Of a stretch of 64,000 nucleotides of DNA, positions 17,633 to 26,286 are shown piece after piece. This stretch comes from DATFFO01 sp963772815 (GTDB taxonomy: Bacteria > Actinomycetota > Acidimicrobiia > Spongiisociales > ZC4RG35). The position numbers were made by a program, and so were the translations under genes. Within the stretch, counting starts at the first letter, position 1. Each line of letters begins with the position of its first letter. Where the stretch lies: positions 248,001-312,000 of the forward strand of contig CAVYYV010000003.1 of assembly GCA_963772815.1 (NCBI GenBank), read 5' to 3'. Under the pieces are notes generated by a model. It saw only the letters and a program-made list of their open reading frames with translations. It searched no databases and had not been told where the DNA came from.

Positions 17633-18597
17633 CACCGCCCACTTTCGAAACGTTGGTAGGCCTCCACGATCGAAGCGACGATGCGGTGACGCACCACGTC
17701 CCTGCTGGTCAGCTCGACGAAAGAGACCCCATCGATCCCGGCCAGGATCTCTCTCACCACGTTGATGCCCGAGCTCTGCTGGGAAGGGAGGTCGGTCTGG
17801 GTGGCGTCACCGGTCACGACCATCTTCGAGTTGAAGCCCAGCCGGGTCAGGAACATCTTCATCTGCTCCGGCGTGGTGTTCTGGGCTTCATCGAGGATCA
17901 CGAAAGCGTCGTTTAGGGTCCTTCCACGCATATAAGCGAGCGGGGCTATCTCGATGGTTCCCCTCTCGGTGAGTCGGGCCGTCTCCTCCGACCCGAGCAT
18001 GTCCCACAGAGCGTCAGACAACGGGCGCAGATACGGGTCTACTTTGGCCGCCAGATCGCCGGGCAGGAAACCCAGCCTCTCCCCGGCCTCCACCGCGGGC
18101 CGGGTCAGCACGATGCGCCGCACCGACCCCGAGATCAGCGCCTCCACGGCGGCGGCCATGGCCAGGTAGGTCTTGCCGGTTCCGGCCGGGCCGATACCGA
18201 AGGCGACGGTGTTGTCCCGGATGGCGGCGATGTAGGCCTGTTGCCCTCTGGTCTTGGGGCGAACCATCTTGCCCCGGCCCACCGCCAGGCCGTCGGTGAG
18301 CACGCCCGATGGGCTGGGCACCCGATCTCTGACCATGTGCACAACCCGCGCGACCCGGTCGTCGTCCAGGTCATCACCTTCCTGAACCAGGATTAGCAAC
18401 TCGTTGAGGACGGTAGTGGCGTCCTCGACCTCCTTCTGGTCACCCGCCAGGGACACTTCGTTGCCGCGCGCCACTATCCGCACCTCGGGAAACAACGTCT
18501 CGAGCTGTCTGAGGTGGGTGTCGCCTTCCCCAAGAAGGTCCAACATCAGGTGGTTACTGGGAACGCGCACCCGCGATTCGGTGATCTCGGAAGTCAC
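17632..18597 (-). CDS. phoH: PhoH-like ATPase (YbeZ)
   Basis: A 321-residue PhoH/YbeZ P-loop ATPase, a partner of YbeY in ribosome and RNA maturation. The N-terminal KH-like part includes HLMLDLLGEGDTHLRQLE. Walker A is GPAGTGKTYLA (about residues 140-150), Walker B VILDEAQNTTPEQMK, with further motifs VVTGDATQTDLP and RHRIVASIVEAY. The start is GTG 18597 and lacks a strong Shine-Dalgarno. It overlaps pgpH by TGATG. Two GAGTCGCGA repeats bracket a likely promoter just upstream. Confidence 0.95.
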   Translation of the reverse strand: MTSEITESRVRVPSNHLMLDLLGEGDTHLRQLETLFPEVRIVARGNEVSLAGDQKEVEDATTVLNELLILVQEGDDLDDDRVARVVHMVRDRVPSPSGVLTDGLAVGRGKMVRPKTRGQQAYIAAIRDNTVAFGIGPAGTGKTYLAMAAAVEALISGSVRRIVLTRPAVEAGERLGFLPGDLAAKVDPYLRPLSDALWDMLGSEETARLTERGTIEIAPLAYMRGRTLNDAFVILDEAQNTTPEQMKMFLTRLGFNSKMVVTGDATQTDLPSQQSSGINVVREILAGIDGVSFVELTSRDVVRHRIVASIVEAYQRFESGR

Positions 18598-18615
18598 GAA
18601 AAGCCAATCCGGCGC

Positions 18616-18652
18616 GAGTCGCGAATTTTAGTGTCTGAGTCGCGAGTCCGAA
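18616..18652 (-). promoter_or_regulatory. phoH promoter with paired GAGTCGCGA sites
   Basis: On the minus strand a -35-like TTCGGA (18652-18647) is 16 bp from a -10-like TAAAAT (18630-18625), pointing into phoH. Two direct copies of GAGTCGCGA (plus-strand 18616-18624 and 18637-18645) flank the -10 with a 21-bp period, two helical turns. Each contains the palindrome TCGCGA. This layout suits a dimeric repressor; the XRE regulator encoded next door at 18709-19128 is one candidate, by proximity only. Confidence 0.5.
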
Positions 18653-18708
18653 CAATCAGGGCAGGAAAGACCCCGGACGGAAGACCGGTTCGATGCCGAG
18701 GGTGACGA

Positions 18709-19128
18709 TCAGCCGGCGGGAACGTTGGCTACCGACTCCAGCATGGAGCTGAGAATGGTCAGATCAGAGCGTCGCACCGCCAGCTCCGAGGGTTCGGGAT
18801 CCCTCATCAGCTGGATGGAAGACAAGAACCGCTCCACGACCTCGGCTCCGTTCCCTTCGGTCAGTTGCCCCAAATCGATCACCGTGTCATGTCCCTCCTC
18901 GACGGTCGAGGGGATGGGGATGAGGTGGTAGATGGGCGTGTCGTAGATCTGAGCCAGGCGATAGAGGCGGTGGACCGAGAGAGCCCGTTCGCCCCTCTCG
19001 TAGGCGCCCAGCACGGAGGCCTTGAACTCCTGACCACTGTGATACTCCACATCGGTCAGCGACCAGCCGCGTCGACGACGGGCCGACCGCAACCTTTCAC
19101 CCAAAACGACGTTGAACCCTTGTTCCAC
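18709..19128 (-). CDS. XRE-family helix-turn-helix regulator (BldD-like)
   Basis: A 139-residue DNA-binding protein. The N-terminal XRE helix-turn-helix (about residues 8-65: LGERLRSARRRRGWSLTDVE, SVLGAYERGERALSVHRLYR) is followed by a predicted helical region with VERFLSSIQLMRD. The text FKASVLGAYERGERA is typical of a conserved actinobacterial regulator related to BldD-type proteins. GTG 19128 is the most likely start; the open frame further upstream belongs to other frames. It lies between rsmE and phoH in the same orientation. The target is unknown. Confidence 0.8.
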   Translation of the reverse strand: MEQGFNVVLGERLRSARRRRGWSLTDVEYHSGQEFKASVLGAYERGERALSVHRLYRLAQIYDTPIYHLIPIPSTVEEGHDTVIDLGQLTEGNGAEVVERFLSSIQLMRDPEPSELAVRRSDLTILSSMLESVANVPAG

Positions 19129-19175
19129 TTTGGTACCTAGCCCTCGAGTGTCTAGACCTCCCTCGGGCCGCAAGC

Positions 19176-19835
19176 CTAGCCGTACCGCTCCTCCCCTCGG
19201 CGGACCATGGCCAAAACAGTTGCGGTGATGGCAGCCGTCTCCACCCGCAGGATGTTGGGCCCCAGGGAGACCCGGCGCCAGCCTGGAGGGATCTCGCCGT
19301 CGTCGAAGCCGCCTTCCGGGCCAACCACCAGCACGGCGTCGGGCGGGATCGGACCGGACTCGCCGTCCGGATCCGCCACCACCACCTGTTGGGAGTCCAG
19401 GTCCGCCAGAGACGACGAACTGGTTTGCATGAGCCAGGAGCCTCGGCTCTGCTCCAGAGCGGCCACGACCCAGGCCCTGGCCTTGTCGTCGGCCGGGGCC
19501 CGACCTTCGGTGCGACGGGTGGCTATCCACCACAGCCGGGCCGCACCGAGCTCGGCCAGCTTCTCGACCAGGAATCGGCATCGAGAACGGGATGCGGGAG
19601 GGGCTACCGCCACGGAGACCTCGGCGTGCCGATCAACCGGGTGCTCGGGGCCACGCTCAACGCCCGAGTTGATCAGTCGGCCCTCTCCAAACGTGCCGGC
19701 CCCGTCGGTGTAAGTGACTGGTGCGCCACGCGTGAGGCGGAGAACCCGCAACAGGTGATGCCGCTGATCGTCGGCGATGGCGACGCTCGACTCCTCCCAG
19801 GGCAGCGGAATGTAGAGATGCGGCGTCTGGGCCAT
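19176..19835 (-). CDS. rsmE: 16S rRNA (uracil-1498-N3)-methyltransferase RsmE
   Basis: RsmE methylates U1498 of 16S rRNA. The 219-residue product has an N-terminal PUA-like part (HHLLRVLRLTRGAPVTYTDG) and a SPOUT knot with VLVVGPEGGFDDGEI and SLGPNILRVETAAITATVLA, the two SAM-binding signatures. ATG 19835 overlaps the dnaJ stop as TGATG. dnaJ-rsmE pairing is common in gram-positive bacteria. Confidence 0.93.
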   Translation of the reverse strand: MAQTPHLYIPLPWEESSVAIADDQRHHLLRVLRLTRGAPVTYTDGAGTFGEGRLINSGVERGPEHPVDRHAEVSVAVAPPASRSRCRFLVEKLAELGAARLWWIATRRTEGRAPADDKARAWVVAALEQSRGSWLMQTSSSSLADLDSQQVVVADPDGESGPIPPDAVLVVGPEGGFDDGEIPPGWRRVSLGPNILRVETAAITATVLAMVRRGEERYG

Positions 19836-20923
19836 CAGCGCCTGACGCGGCGCCACAGACTGGGCTGGCTCGGCTTCTCCCCCCGCATCTCTCCGTAACG
19901 TCGCAGCAGATCCTCCTCCTCGGAGCTGAGCTCCACCGGCACCACGACATCGGCCACCACGACTAGATCGCCTCGTCCTCGCCTGCCCAGGCGTCCCATT
20001 CCCTCGCCTCTGAGCCGGGTGGTCCAGCCCGGCTGCGTGCCGGTCGGGATGTCCACCATCTCCGTCTCCCCATCGAGCAGCGGGACTTCGACCTCGGTGC
20101 CCAGGGTTGCCTCCGACAGGCCCAGCCGAGCGTGGTAGACGACGTCGTCTCCCTCGCGTCGGAACCTCTCGTCCGTACCTACGACCACCTCTACGAACAG
20201 GTCACCGGGCACCGCGGCCGGGCCGGCCGCCTCACCCCGGCCCGTGATGCGGAGCCGGGTGCCGGTGGTAACACCGGGCGGTATCTGCACGGTCACGGTC
20301 TGCTGGGCGGATTCGACGCCGGTTCCCCGACATTCCGGGCAGGGCTCGTCGATCACGGTCCCCACGCCCCGACAGTCAGGACAGGTGGATACGGTCATCA
20401 TGGTGCCGAGGAGAGAGCGACGGGCGACCCGCACCTGGCCGGCACCGCCACAGGTGCCACACGTGATGCGACTCGTCCCCTCGGCCGATCCGTCACCATC
20501 GCAGGTGCCGCACGCCCGGTTGGCCCGGAAGTCGACCTCTGTCTCGGTGCCGAAAGCGGCCTCCACCAGCGATACGTCCACCCTCACCAACACGTCCCGC
20601 CCTCTGGGCCGGGCTCGGCCGCCGCCTCCGAAGGGCCCGGCATCGCCGAACACGGAGCGGAGAAGGTCGTCCAGGCCGCCGAAGCCGCCCGAGAACAGGT
20701 CGCCGAGGTCGATGGTGTCACCCCGGTCATAGCGGCGCCGCCGCTCCGGGTCGCTCAGGACCTCATACGCCTCGGCGGCCTGCTTGAAGCGGTCCTCGGC
20801 CGTCGGATCCCCGGGGTTGGCGTCGGGATGGCTCTCCCGGGCAATGACCCGGAAGGCCTTCTTGATTTCTTCGGGGGAGGCATCGCGGGCGACACCCAAC
20901 ACGGCGTAGTAGTCGGTGGCCAC
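19835..20923 (-). CDS. dnaJ: chaperone DnaJ
   Basis: The 362-residue Hsp40 co-chaperone has a J domain (residues 4-70, with HPD in RESHPDANPG), a Gly/Phe region (GGFGG to GGGGRARP), and a zinc-finger domain with four CxxCxGxG repeats: CGTCDGDG, CGTCGGAG, CPDCRGVG and CPECRGTG. Two beta-sandwich substrate domains follow. It stimulates DnaK ATPase and binds unfolded clients. It sits 59 bp downstream of hrcA. It overlaps rsmE by TGATG. Confidence 0.96.
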   Translation of the reverse strand: MATDYYAVLGVARDASPEEIKKAFRVIARESHPDANPGDPTAEDRFKQAAEAYEVLSDPERRRRYDRGDTIDLGDLFSGGFGGLDDLLRSVFGDAGPFGGGGRARPRGRDVLVRVDVSLVEAAFGTETEVDFRANRACGTCDGDGSAEGTSRITCGTCGGAGQVRVARRSLLGTMMTVSTCPDCRGVGTVIDEPCPECRGTGVESAQQTVTVQIPPGVTTGTRLRITGRGEAAGPAAVPGDLFVEVVVGTDERFRREGDDVVYHARLGLSEATLGTEVEVPLLDGETEMVDIPTGTQPGWTTRLRGEGMGRLGRRGRGDLVVVADVVVPVELSSEEEDLLRRYGEMRGEKPSQPSLWRRVRR

Positions 20924-20982
20924 GTCAAGAGGTTAAGGGACGGCGCAGTACTTTCGGAAGCCCATCGCCGATCCCATCATCG

Positions 20983-21971
20983 TCAGGACTGGATCCTGTC
21001 TTCCAGCTCACGTGATACCTCTTCCACGGCTGAGATCACGCGCCGGTAGTTCATACGCATGGGACCGATCACCCCCACGCTCCCGGACGTGACTCCGGAT
21101 TCGTACGTGGTGGAGACCACGGCCATGTCGACGTCTGGCACCGGGAGCTCGGAGCCGATCTGAATCGAGGTACCCGGCGCTCGGGCAAGGATGTTGAGCA
21201 CCATCGCCTCCCGCTCCACCACTTCCAGGACCCGCTGCACCTCCGATAGGTCCTCCCACACCGTGGCCATCTGCCGGGTGCCGTCGACGAACACGTCCGA
21301 CTCGGCGCCCGCCGCCCTCCCGATCATGGCGATCACATCCTCTGAGGCCCGAACCACGGCCTCCGTGCGCCAGCGCTCCGCATCGGACATCGACAGCTGC
21401 TGGCCGATCCCGACCCCAGACACCGAGCCTGTCACCACCGTCTCCGTCTGTTCGAGCTCATCAGCTGTCAGTGGCTTCTGGAGATGGACCCGGTCCTGGA
21501 TGACCCTCCCCCCTCGGTCACAATCATGGCCAGGATCAAATCCGGCGTGAGATGGACCAGATGCACGTCCCGGATACGCTCCCCCGCCAGACCGGGAGCG
21601 ACCACCACGGCAGGAAGGTGGGTGACGTCGGCCAGGAGTCGACTCGTGGCCTTGAGCAGCTTGGTCAGCTCGAGGTGAACCGTGTCGAAGAAGCCGGCAA
21701 TCTTGAGGTGGGTGGCGGCCCGCAACTTGATCGGCCCCAGATGGTCGACGTAATACCGGTAGGCCGTGGCGGTGGGAACCCTGCCTGCGGAGGTGTGGGG
21801 CTGGTAGACGAACCCGTCCCGTTCCAGGGCGGCCAACTCGTTACGAACGGTGGCTGTGGAGACACCCAGGTCGGTCGTCTCGCAAATGGTGCGGGAGCTG
21901 ACCGGCTCTCCGGAGCGGATGTACTCCTCCACCAGTGTGCGGAGAATCTCCTGGCGCCGTTCCTCCAACAT
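20983..21971 (-). pseudogene. hrcA: heat-inducible transcription repressor HrcA, single-base frameshift
   Basis: Two frames join to a 329-residue HrcA, the repressor that binds CIRCE operators. The N-terminal winged helix (MLEERRQEILRTLVEEYIRS, STATVRNELAALERDGFVYQ, HTSAGRVPT) lies in one frame. The GAF-like effector half and C-terminus (FVDGTRQMATVWED, SVGVIGPMRMNYRRVISAV) lie in another. The switch is at about 21503-21515, in a run of six G on the minus strand; one more G restores LAMIVTEGGRVIQDRVHL and a complete protein. A homopolymer miscall is likelier than real loss. I found no CIRCE sequence near hrcA or dnaJ. ATG 21971 is chosen because it directly precedes LEERRQE. Confidence 0.88.
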
Positions 21972-22012
21972 ACCGACAGGGTAGTGGCCTCGGGCCCGCC
22001 CGGTAGACGGTG

Positions 22013-23167
22013 TCACAGACCGAGGACGGCTCGTTCCACCTCGTCGGTCAGTAGTGGGTCGACCACGCGCAGGCGCCCGAACGTGTGCTCGATCACTCCG
22101 GCCGCTGTCAGGCGCCGGCCATTCTCGCTGGACAACAGGGCCCGAACGCCGGGCCCGTCGGGTACTCCCGCCGCCCGCCGCAATCCCACGAACACCCGAT
22201 CCACCTCGACCTCAGACCCCGTCAGCTGATCCCTCCCTGCCCGCGGCGAGGCTCCCGCCTCGACCCGCTTCAGGTACGCATCCAGCCTGCGCACATTGCG
22301 AAAGCGGGCTCCGTCCCGGAACCCATGGGCGCCGTTGCCGAACGCCTCGTACTCCCCTTGCCCCCACACCGACAGGTTGTAGCGGCACACATGGCCGGGG
22401 CGGGCCCAGTTGGACACCTCGTATCGCACGTAGCCGGCCTTCTCCAAAAGGCTTGAGGCAAGCTCGTACTGGTCGGCCTGAAGATCGGGGTCCGGGGCCG
22501 GCGCACCCGCCAGCACCCGACGGCTTAGAGGGGTGCCCCTCTCCACCGTCAGGGCATAACAGGAGACGTGATCCGGGTCCAGGCCCAGGGTCTGTTCCAC
22601 GGTCCGCACCCAACCCTTGAGGTCCTCGCCCGGCGTTCCAAAGATGAGGTCCAGGCTGACTGAGCCGAATCGGACTCGTCGGGCCGACACGATGGCGCGG
22701 GAGATGTCGGCCGGGCCGTGGCGCCTACCCAGGCACTCCAACACGGTGGGGTCGAAGGATTGGGCACCAAACGAGACCCGTGTGAAGCCGGCCCTCACAA
22801 GCGCTGAGGCCAGATGCTCATTCCAGTCCTCGGGATTGGCCTCCAACGTCACCTCCGCCCCCGGGACCAACCCGAACCGGTCACGCAGAGCCATGAGCAC
22901 CTCGGACAGACGATGGGCCCCGAACCGACTGGGGGTACCACCGCCCACGAACACGGCGTCGAGCGGCTTCCAGGCTTCGGCCCGCCCGATCTCGGCAACG
23001 AGTGCGGCCAGGTACCGGTCGGCCAGATCGTCGCGACCCTCGACCACGGCGAAGTCGCAGTAGGGGCAGACCCGGGCGCAGAAGGGGACGTGAACGTAGG
23101 CCGAGCGGAGACGAGCGGCAGCTTCGGCCACCTCCACCGAGTCAGGTCTGGGCTCATTCCCCAACAC
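22013..23167 (-). CDS. hemW: HemW-like radical SAM protein
   Basis: A 384-residue radical SAM protein of the HemW (formerly HemN-like) family, a heme chaperone or trafficking protein. The radical SAM cluster motif CARVCPYCDF (C-x3-C-x2-C) is at about residues 31-40. The glycine-rich SAM motif VFVGGGTPS and the HemW text FGAQSFDPTVLECLGRRH follow. The C-terminal HemN-C domain is present. The start (GTG 23167) overlaps the lepA end by 14 bp. HemW is distinguished from HemN coproporphyrinogen dehydrogenase by the three-Cys motif without the extra HemN cysteine. Confidence 0.92.
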   Translation of the reverse strand: MLGNEPRPDSVEVAEAAARLRSAYVHVPFCARVCPYCDFAVVEGRDDLADRYLAALVAEIGRAEAWKPLDAVFVGGGTPSRFGAHRLSEVLMALRDRFGLVPGAEVTLEANPEDWNEHLASALVRAGFTRVSFGAQSFDPTVLECLGRRHGPADISRAIVSARRVRFGSVSLDLIFGTPGEDLKGWVRTVEQTLGLDPDHVSCYALTVERGTPLSRRVLAGAPAPDPDLQADQYELASSLLEKAGYVRYEVSNWARPGHVCRYNLSVWGQGEYEAFGNGAHGFRDGARFRNVRRLDAYLKRVEAGASPRAGRDQLTGSEVEVDRVFVGLRRAAGVPDGPGVRALLSSENGRRLTAAGVIEHTFGRLRVVDPLLTDEVERAVLGL

Positions 23168-24956
23168 GCAGCGCCTCCACGAACGCCTCCTGGGGAACTT
23201 CGACCGATCCCACCATCTTCATGCGCTTCTTGCCCTCCTTTTGGCGGGCCAGGAGCTTCTTCTTGCGGCTCACGTCTCCCCCGTAGCACTTGGCCAGCAC
23301 ATCCTTGCGCTTGGCCTTGACAGTCTCCCGGGAGATGATCCGCCCACCGATGGCCGCCTGGATGGGGACATCGAACAGCTGGCGGGGGATCAGGTCCCTG
23401 AGCCGCTCGGTCATTCTCTTGCCGTACTCGTAGGCCTTGTCACGGTGCACTATCGAGGAGAATGCGTCCACCGGCTGCCCATTGAGCAACAGGTCCACCT
23501 TGACCAGGTCCGCGGGCCGGTACCCCGACGGCTCATAATCCAGAGAGGCATAGCCCCGGGTGCGGGACTTGAGCTGGTCGAAGAAGTCGAACACCACCTC
23601 GGCCAGCGGCACTTGATAGTCAAGCTCCATCCGCTCGGTGCCGACATAGTTCATCGTCCCCATCTCGCCTCGGCGGGTCTGGAGTAGATCCAGGACCGTG
23701 CCCACGTACTCGGCCGGAGTGAGGATCATCACCCGCACGTACGGTTCGGAGATCTCGGTGATCGAAGCGGGATCGGGCAGGTCCTGAGGTGAGCGGACCT
23801 CGACCGCGTCGCCGTCGTTGGTGGTGACCCGGTAGGCAACCGAGGGGGCGGTGGCGACTAGGTCCAGGTCGTACTCCCGCTCCAGGCGCTCGCGGACGAT
23901 CTCCATGTGCAGCAGACCCAGAAAGCCGCATCGGAACCCGAACCCCAGCGCCTTGGAAGTCTCCGGCTCCCACACCAGGGAGGCGTCGTTGAGCGACAGC
24001 TTGTCCAATGCGTCACGCAGGTCCTCGAAGTCGTCCCCGTCGGTGGGAAAGATGCCGGAGAACACCATCGGCTTGGGCTCGGCGTAGCTATGCAGGGCCT
24101 CGGTGGCGCCTTTGCGGGCGGTGGTGACCGTGTCGCCCACCTTGATCCGCCCGATCTCTTTCTCTCCGGTGATCAGATAGCCCACCTCGCCCGGGCCCAT
24201 CTCGGCGGTGGGAACCACCTTGGGGGTCAGGTATCCGATCTCACTGACCTCCTGGACGTCGTCGGTGGCCATGAGCCGTGCCTCGTCGCCCGCGGCAATG
24301 CGGCCGTCGACCACCCGGATGTAGCAGACGACGCCCCGATACGGGTCGTAGTAAGAGTCGAAGACCAGGGCGCGGAGGGGGGCATCGGGGTCGCCGGCCG
24401 GAGGTGGGACCTCGGCTACGAGTCGTTCCAGCAGATCGTCCACTCCCTGGCCGGTCTTGGCCGAAAGCATTGTTACGGACTCGACGGGCACGCCGAGGAC
24501 GCCGGCCACCTCCTCGCCCACCCGATCGGGCTCGGCGGCGGGAAGATCGATCTTGTTGAGGGCGGGGATTATCTCCAATCCGGCTTCGACCGCCAGATAG
24601 GCGTTGGCCAGCGTCTGCGCCTGGACTCCCTGGGCGGCATCCACCAGCAAGAGGGCGCCCTCGCAGGCGGCCAGCGACCGCGAGACCTCGTAAGAGAAGT
24701 CGACGTGTCCGGGGGTGTCGATCAAGTTGAGGACGTATTCGGTGCCGTCGGCGGCCCGGTAGACGAGACGCACCGTCTGGGCCTTGATCGTGATCCCCCG
24801 CTCGCGCTCCAGGTCCATCGAGTCGAGGACCTGGTCTCGCATCTCTCGGGCGGTGACGGCTCCGGTACGCTCCAGCAGACGATCGGCCAGGGTCGACTTG
24901 CCGTGGTCGATGTGGGCGATGATGCAGAAGTTGCGGATGCGCGCTTGGGGTATCAC
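23154..24956 (-). CDS. lepA: elongation factor 4 (LepA)
   Basis: A 600-residue translational GTPase that can back-translocate ribosomes or act in initiation. G1 is AHIDHGKST (about residues 14-22), G2 RGITIK, G3 DTPGHVDF and G4 NKIDLP. The LepA-only C-terminal domain contains GGRIISRETVKAKRKDVLAK and ends in a Lys-rich tail. GTG 24956 (VIPQARIRNF) gives the standard start; the open frame goes further upstream but is not family-like. It diverges from rpsT over 120 bp. Confidence 0.96.
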   Translation of the reverse strand: MIPQARIRNFCIIAHIDHGKSTLADRLLERTGAVTAREMRDQVLDSMDLERERGITIKAQTVRLVYRAADGTEYVLNLIDTPGHVDFSYEVSRSLAACEGALLLVDAAQGVQAQTLANAYLAVEAGLEIIPALNKIDLPAAEPDRVGEEVAGVLGVPVESVTMLSAKTGQGVDDLLERLVAEVPPPAGDPDAPLRALVFDSYYDPYRGVVCYIRVVDGRIAAGDEARLMATDDVQEVSEIGYLTPKVVPTAEMGPGEVGYLITGEKEIGRIKVGDTVTTARKGATEALHSYAEPKPMVFSGIFPTDGDDFEDLRDALDKLSLNDASLVWEPETSKALGFGFRCGFLGLLHMEIVRERLEREYDLDLVATAPSVAYRVTTNDGDAVEVRSPQDLPDPASITEISEPYVRVMILTPAEYVGTVLDLLQTRRGEMGTMNYVGTERMELDYQVPLAEVVFDFFDQLKSRTRGYASLDYEPSGYRPADLVKVDLLLNGQPVDAFSSIVHRDKAYEYGKRMTERLRDLIPRQLFDVPIQAAIGGRIISRETVKAKRKDVLAKCYGGDVSRKKKLLARQKEGKKRMKMVGSVEVPQEAFVEALRVGE

Positions 24957-24980
24957 AGGTGAACCGGGAGGGAGACCGTA

Positions 24981-25010
24981 TTGTATCGGCCCTCCCCGCC
25001 CTGCTATCTT
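24981..25010 (+). promoter_or_regulatory. probable rpsT promoter
   Basis: TTGTAT (24981-24986) and TATCTT (25005-25010) are separated by 18 bp and point toward rpsT, whose ATG follows 66 bp later. The region is otherwise GC-rich, so the two AT-rich hexamers stand out. The leader holds CTGTTTGGGCAG, a weak inverted repeat. Confidence 0.45.
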
Positions 25011-25076
25011 TGCCCTTCCGCCGCGCATGCCTGTTTGGGCAGCGGCGACCCCAACCGTCCACCTACTGATCGACCC

Positions 25077-25328
25077 ATGGCCAACATCAAGTCACAGATC
25101 AAGCGCAACCGCCAGAACGAGGTGCGGCGCCTGCGTAACAAGTCGGTCCAGAGCGACGTCAAGACGGCCATCAAGAAGGTCGTGGCTGCCGCCGACGCCG
25201 GCGAGCCCACCGACGAGCTGTTCCGCTCCGCCCAAAAGAAGATCGACCGGGCCGTGTCCAAGGGCGTCATCAAGCCCAGCACCGCCGCCCGCCGCAAGTC
25301 CCGCCTGGCCGCCCGCGTCGCCGGCTGA
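25077..25328 (+). CDS. rpsT: 30S ribosomal protein S20
   Basis: An 83-residue, very basic protein starting MANIKSQIKRNRQNEVRRLR, the standard S20 N-terminus. The C-terminal half has SKGVIKPSTAARRKSRLA. S20 binds 16S rRNA early in 30S assembly. The open frame runs further upstream, but ATG 25077 matches the family. It diverges from lepA, a common arrangement. Confidence 0.97.
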   Translation: MANIKSQIKRNRQNEVRRLRNKSVQSDVKTAIKKVVAAADAGEPTDELFRSAQKKIDRAVSKGVIKPSTAARRKSRLAARVAG

Positions 25329-25381
25329 CCCGTTCTGGCGCGACATCCGGGGCACATGCGCCCGGAATGACGCGCGAGAAG

Positions 25382-26266
25382 TCAGGATCCCAGCGCCGAG
25401 AGCAGGCTGGCGGCCACCTGGTCGACCTCACTGAGGCGCACCAGGAGGTCATGAAATCTGGGCGCGGCCGACACCACCGAGTCCATGATCTCGACCGCCT
25501 CGTCTGGGCGATCCAGCCGGGCCAGAGCCACCGCCCGCCAGAAGTCGACTTCGACCCCGTGACGCAGCCGGGAGGCCAAGGCGAGATGCTGCAGGGCCCC
25601 TGTCTCGTCGCCGGAGGCAACCGCCGTCTCCGCCCTGCGTAGCTCCCGGTAGGAGCGGTCGACGCTCACCAGGCGGCGCAGCTCGGCGATGGGGTCGGGA
25701 TGGTCCGCCACGCTGATGTCGATACCCGCCTCTTGCTTCTGAGCCAGGTCCCTGGCGCCGGGTACCACCCGGATGGCAGCCGACTGACTCCCGCGGACGT
25801 CACCGCCGGCCGCCTCGGCTGAGGCAAGTGCCTCCACGATCTGCTCGGCCAGCGTCCCGGAGGCCCCCTCGAAGGCTGCCGCCATCGACGGGAGCACCGA
25901 CTCGTCCCACAACATGTTCCCCAGCACCGCCCAGCTGTCCCCGATCTCGTGTCCCGCAACCCGCAAGCATCGGGCACCGGTGTGGGCCGCCACCGTCCCC
26001 TCCGCATCCATGAACCCCACCTGGCGCCTGTCCGCCTGGTCGTCGTCGGCCAGAAGGCCGTCCAGGGCCTGTTTGGGGCCCAACCCGGTTGCCATGGCAT
26101 CCAGACCCCGCCAGCCGTAGGAAGGGTCGGTCAGGGCCTGGGTCACCACCGCCCCCACCCCGAAGCGAGCCCAGGGCACTGATCGGCCCACGTTGAACCA
26201 GTGCGACTGGACGCCGACGCCGTAGGCACCGGACTCGGCATCGAAGGCGATCACGGAATAGGTCAT
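25382..26266 (-). CDS. DUF1028-family protein with C-terminal helical repeats
   Basis: The 294-residue product starts MTYSVIAFDAESGAYGVGVQ. Residues 1-200 form a DUF1028 domain, a putative Ntn-hydrolase-like fold of unknown substrate, with GVGAVVTQALTDPSYGWRGL and MDAEGTVAAHTGARC. The C-terminal 80 residues are a short helical TPR-like segment (ALQHLALASRLRHGVEVDFW). It lies 20 bp upstream of the end of the peptide importer operon and points the same way. Confidence 0.85.
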   Translation of the reverse strand: MTYSVIAFDAESGAYGVGVQSHWFNVGRSVPWARFGVGAVVTQALTDPSYGWRGLDAMATGLGPKQALDGLLADDDQADRRQVGFMDAEGTVAAHTGARCLRVAGHEIGDSWAVLGNMLWDESVLPSMAAAFEGASGTLAEQIVEALASAEAAGGDVRGSQSAAIRVVPGARDLAQKQEAGIDISVADHPDPIAELRRLVSVDRSYRELRRAETAVASGDETGALQHLALASRLRHGVEVDFWRAVALARLDRPDEAVEIMDSVVSAAPRFHDLLVRLSEVDQVAASLLSALGS

Positions 26267-26286
26267 GGAGTCAGTGTGGCGTCGTG

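Noticed and set aside
19835..22013. CIRCE operator for HrcA
   Set aside because: I looked around hrcA and dnaJ for TTAGCACTC-N9-GAGTGCTAA and found no match; targets such as groES are probably elsewhere.
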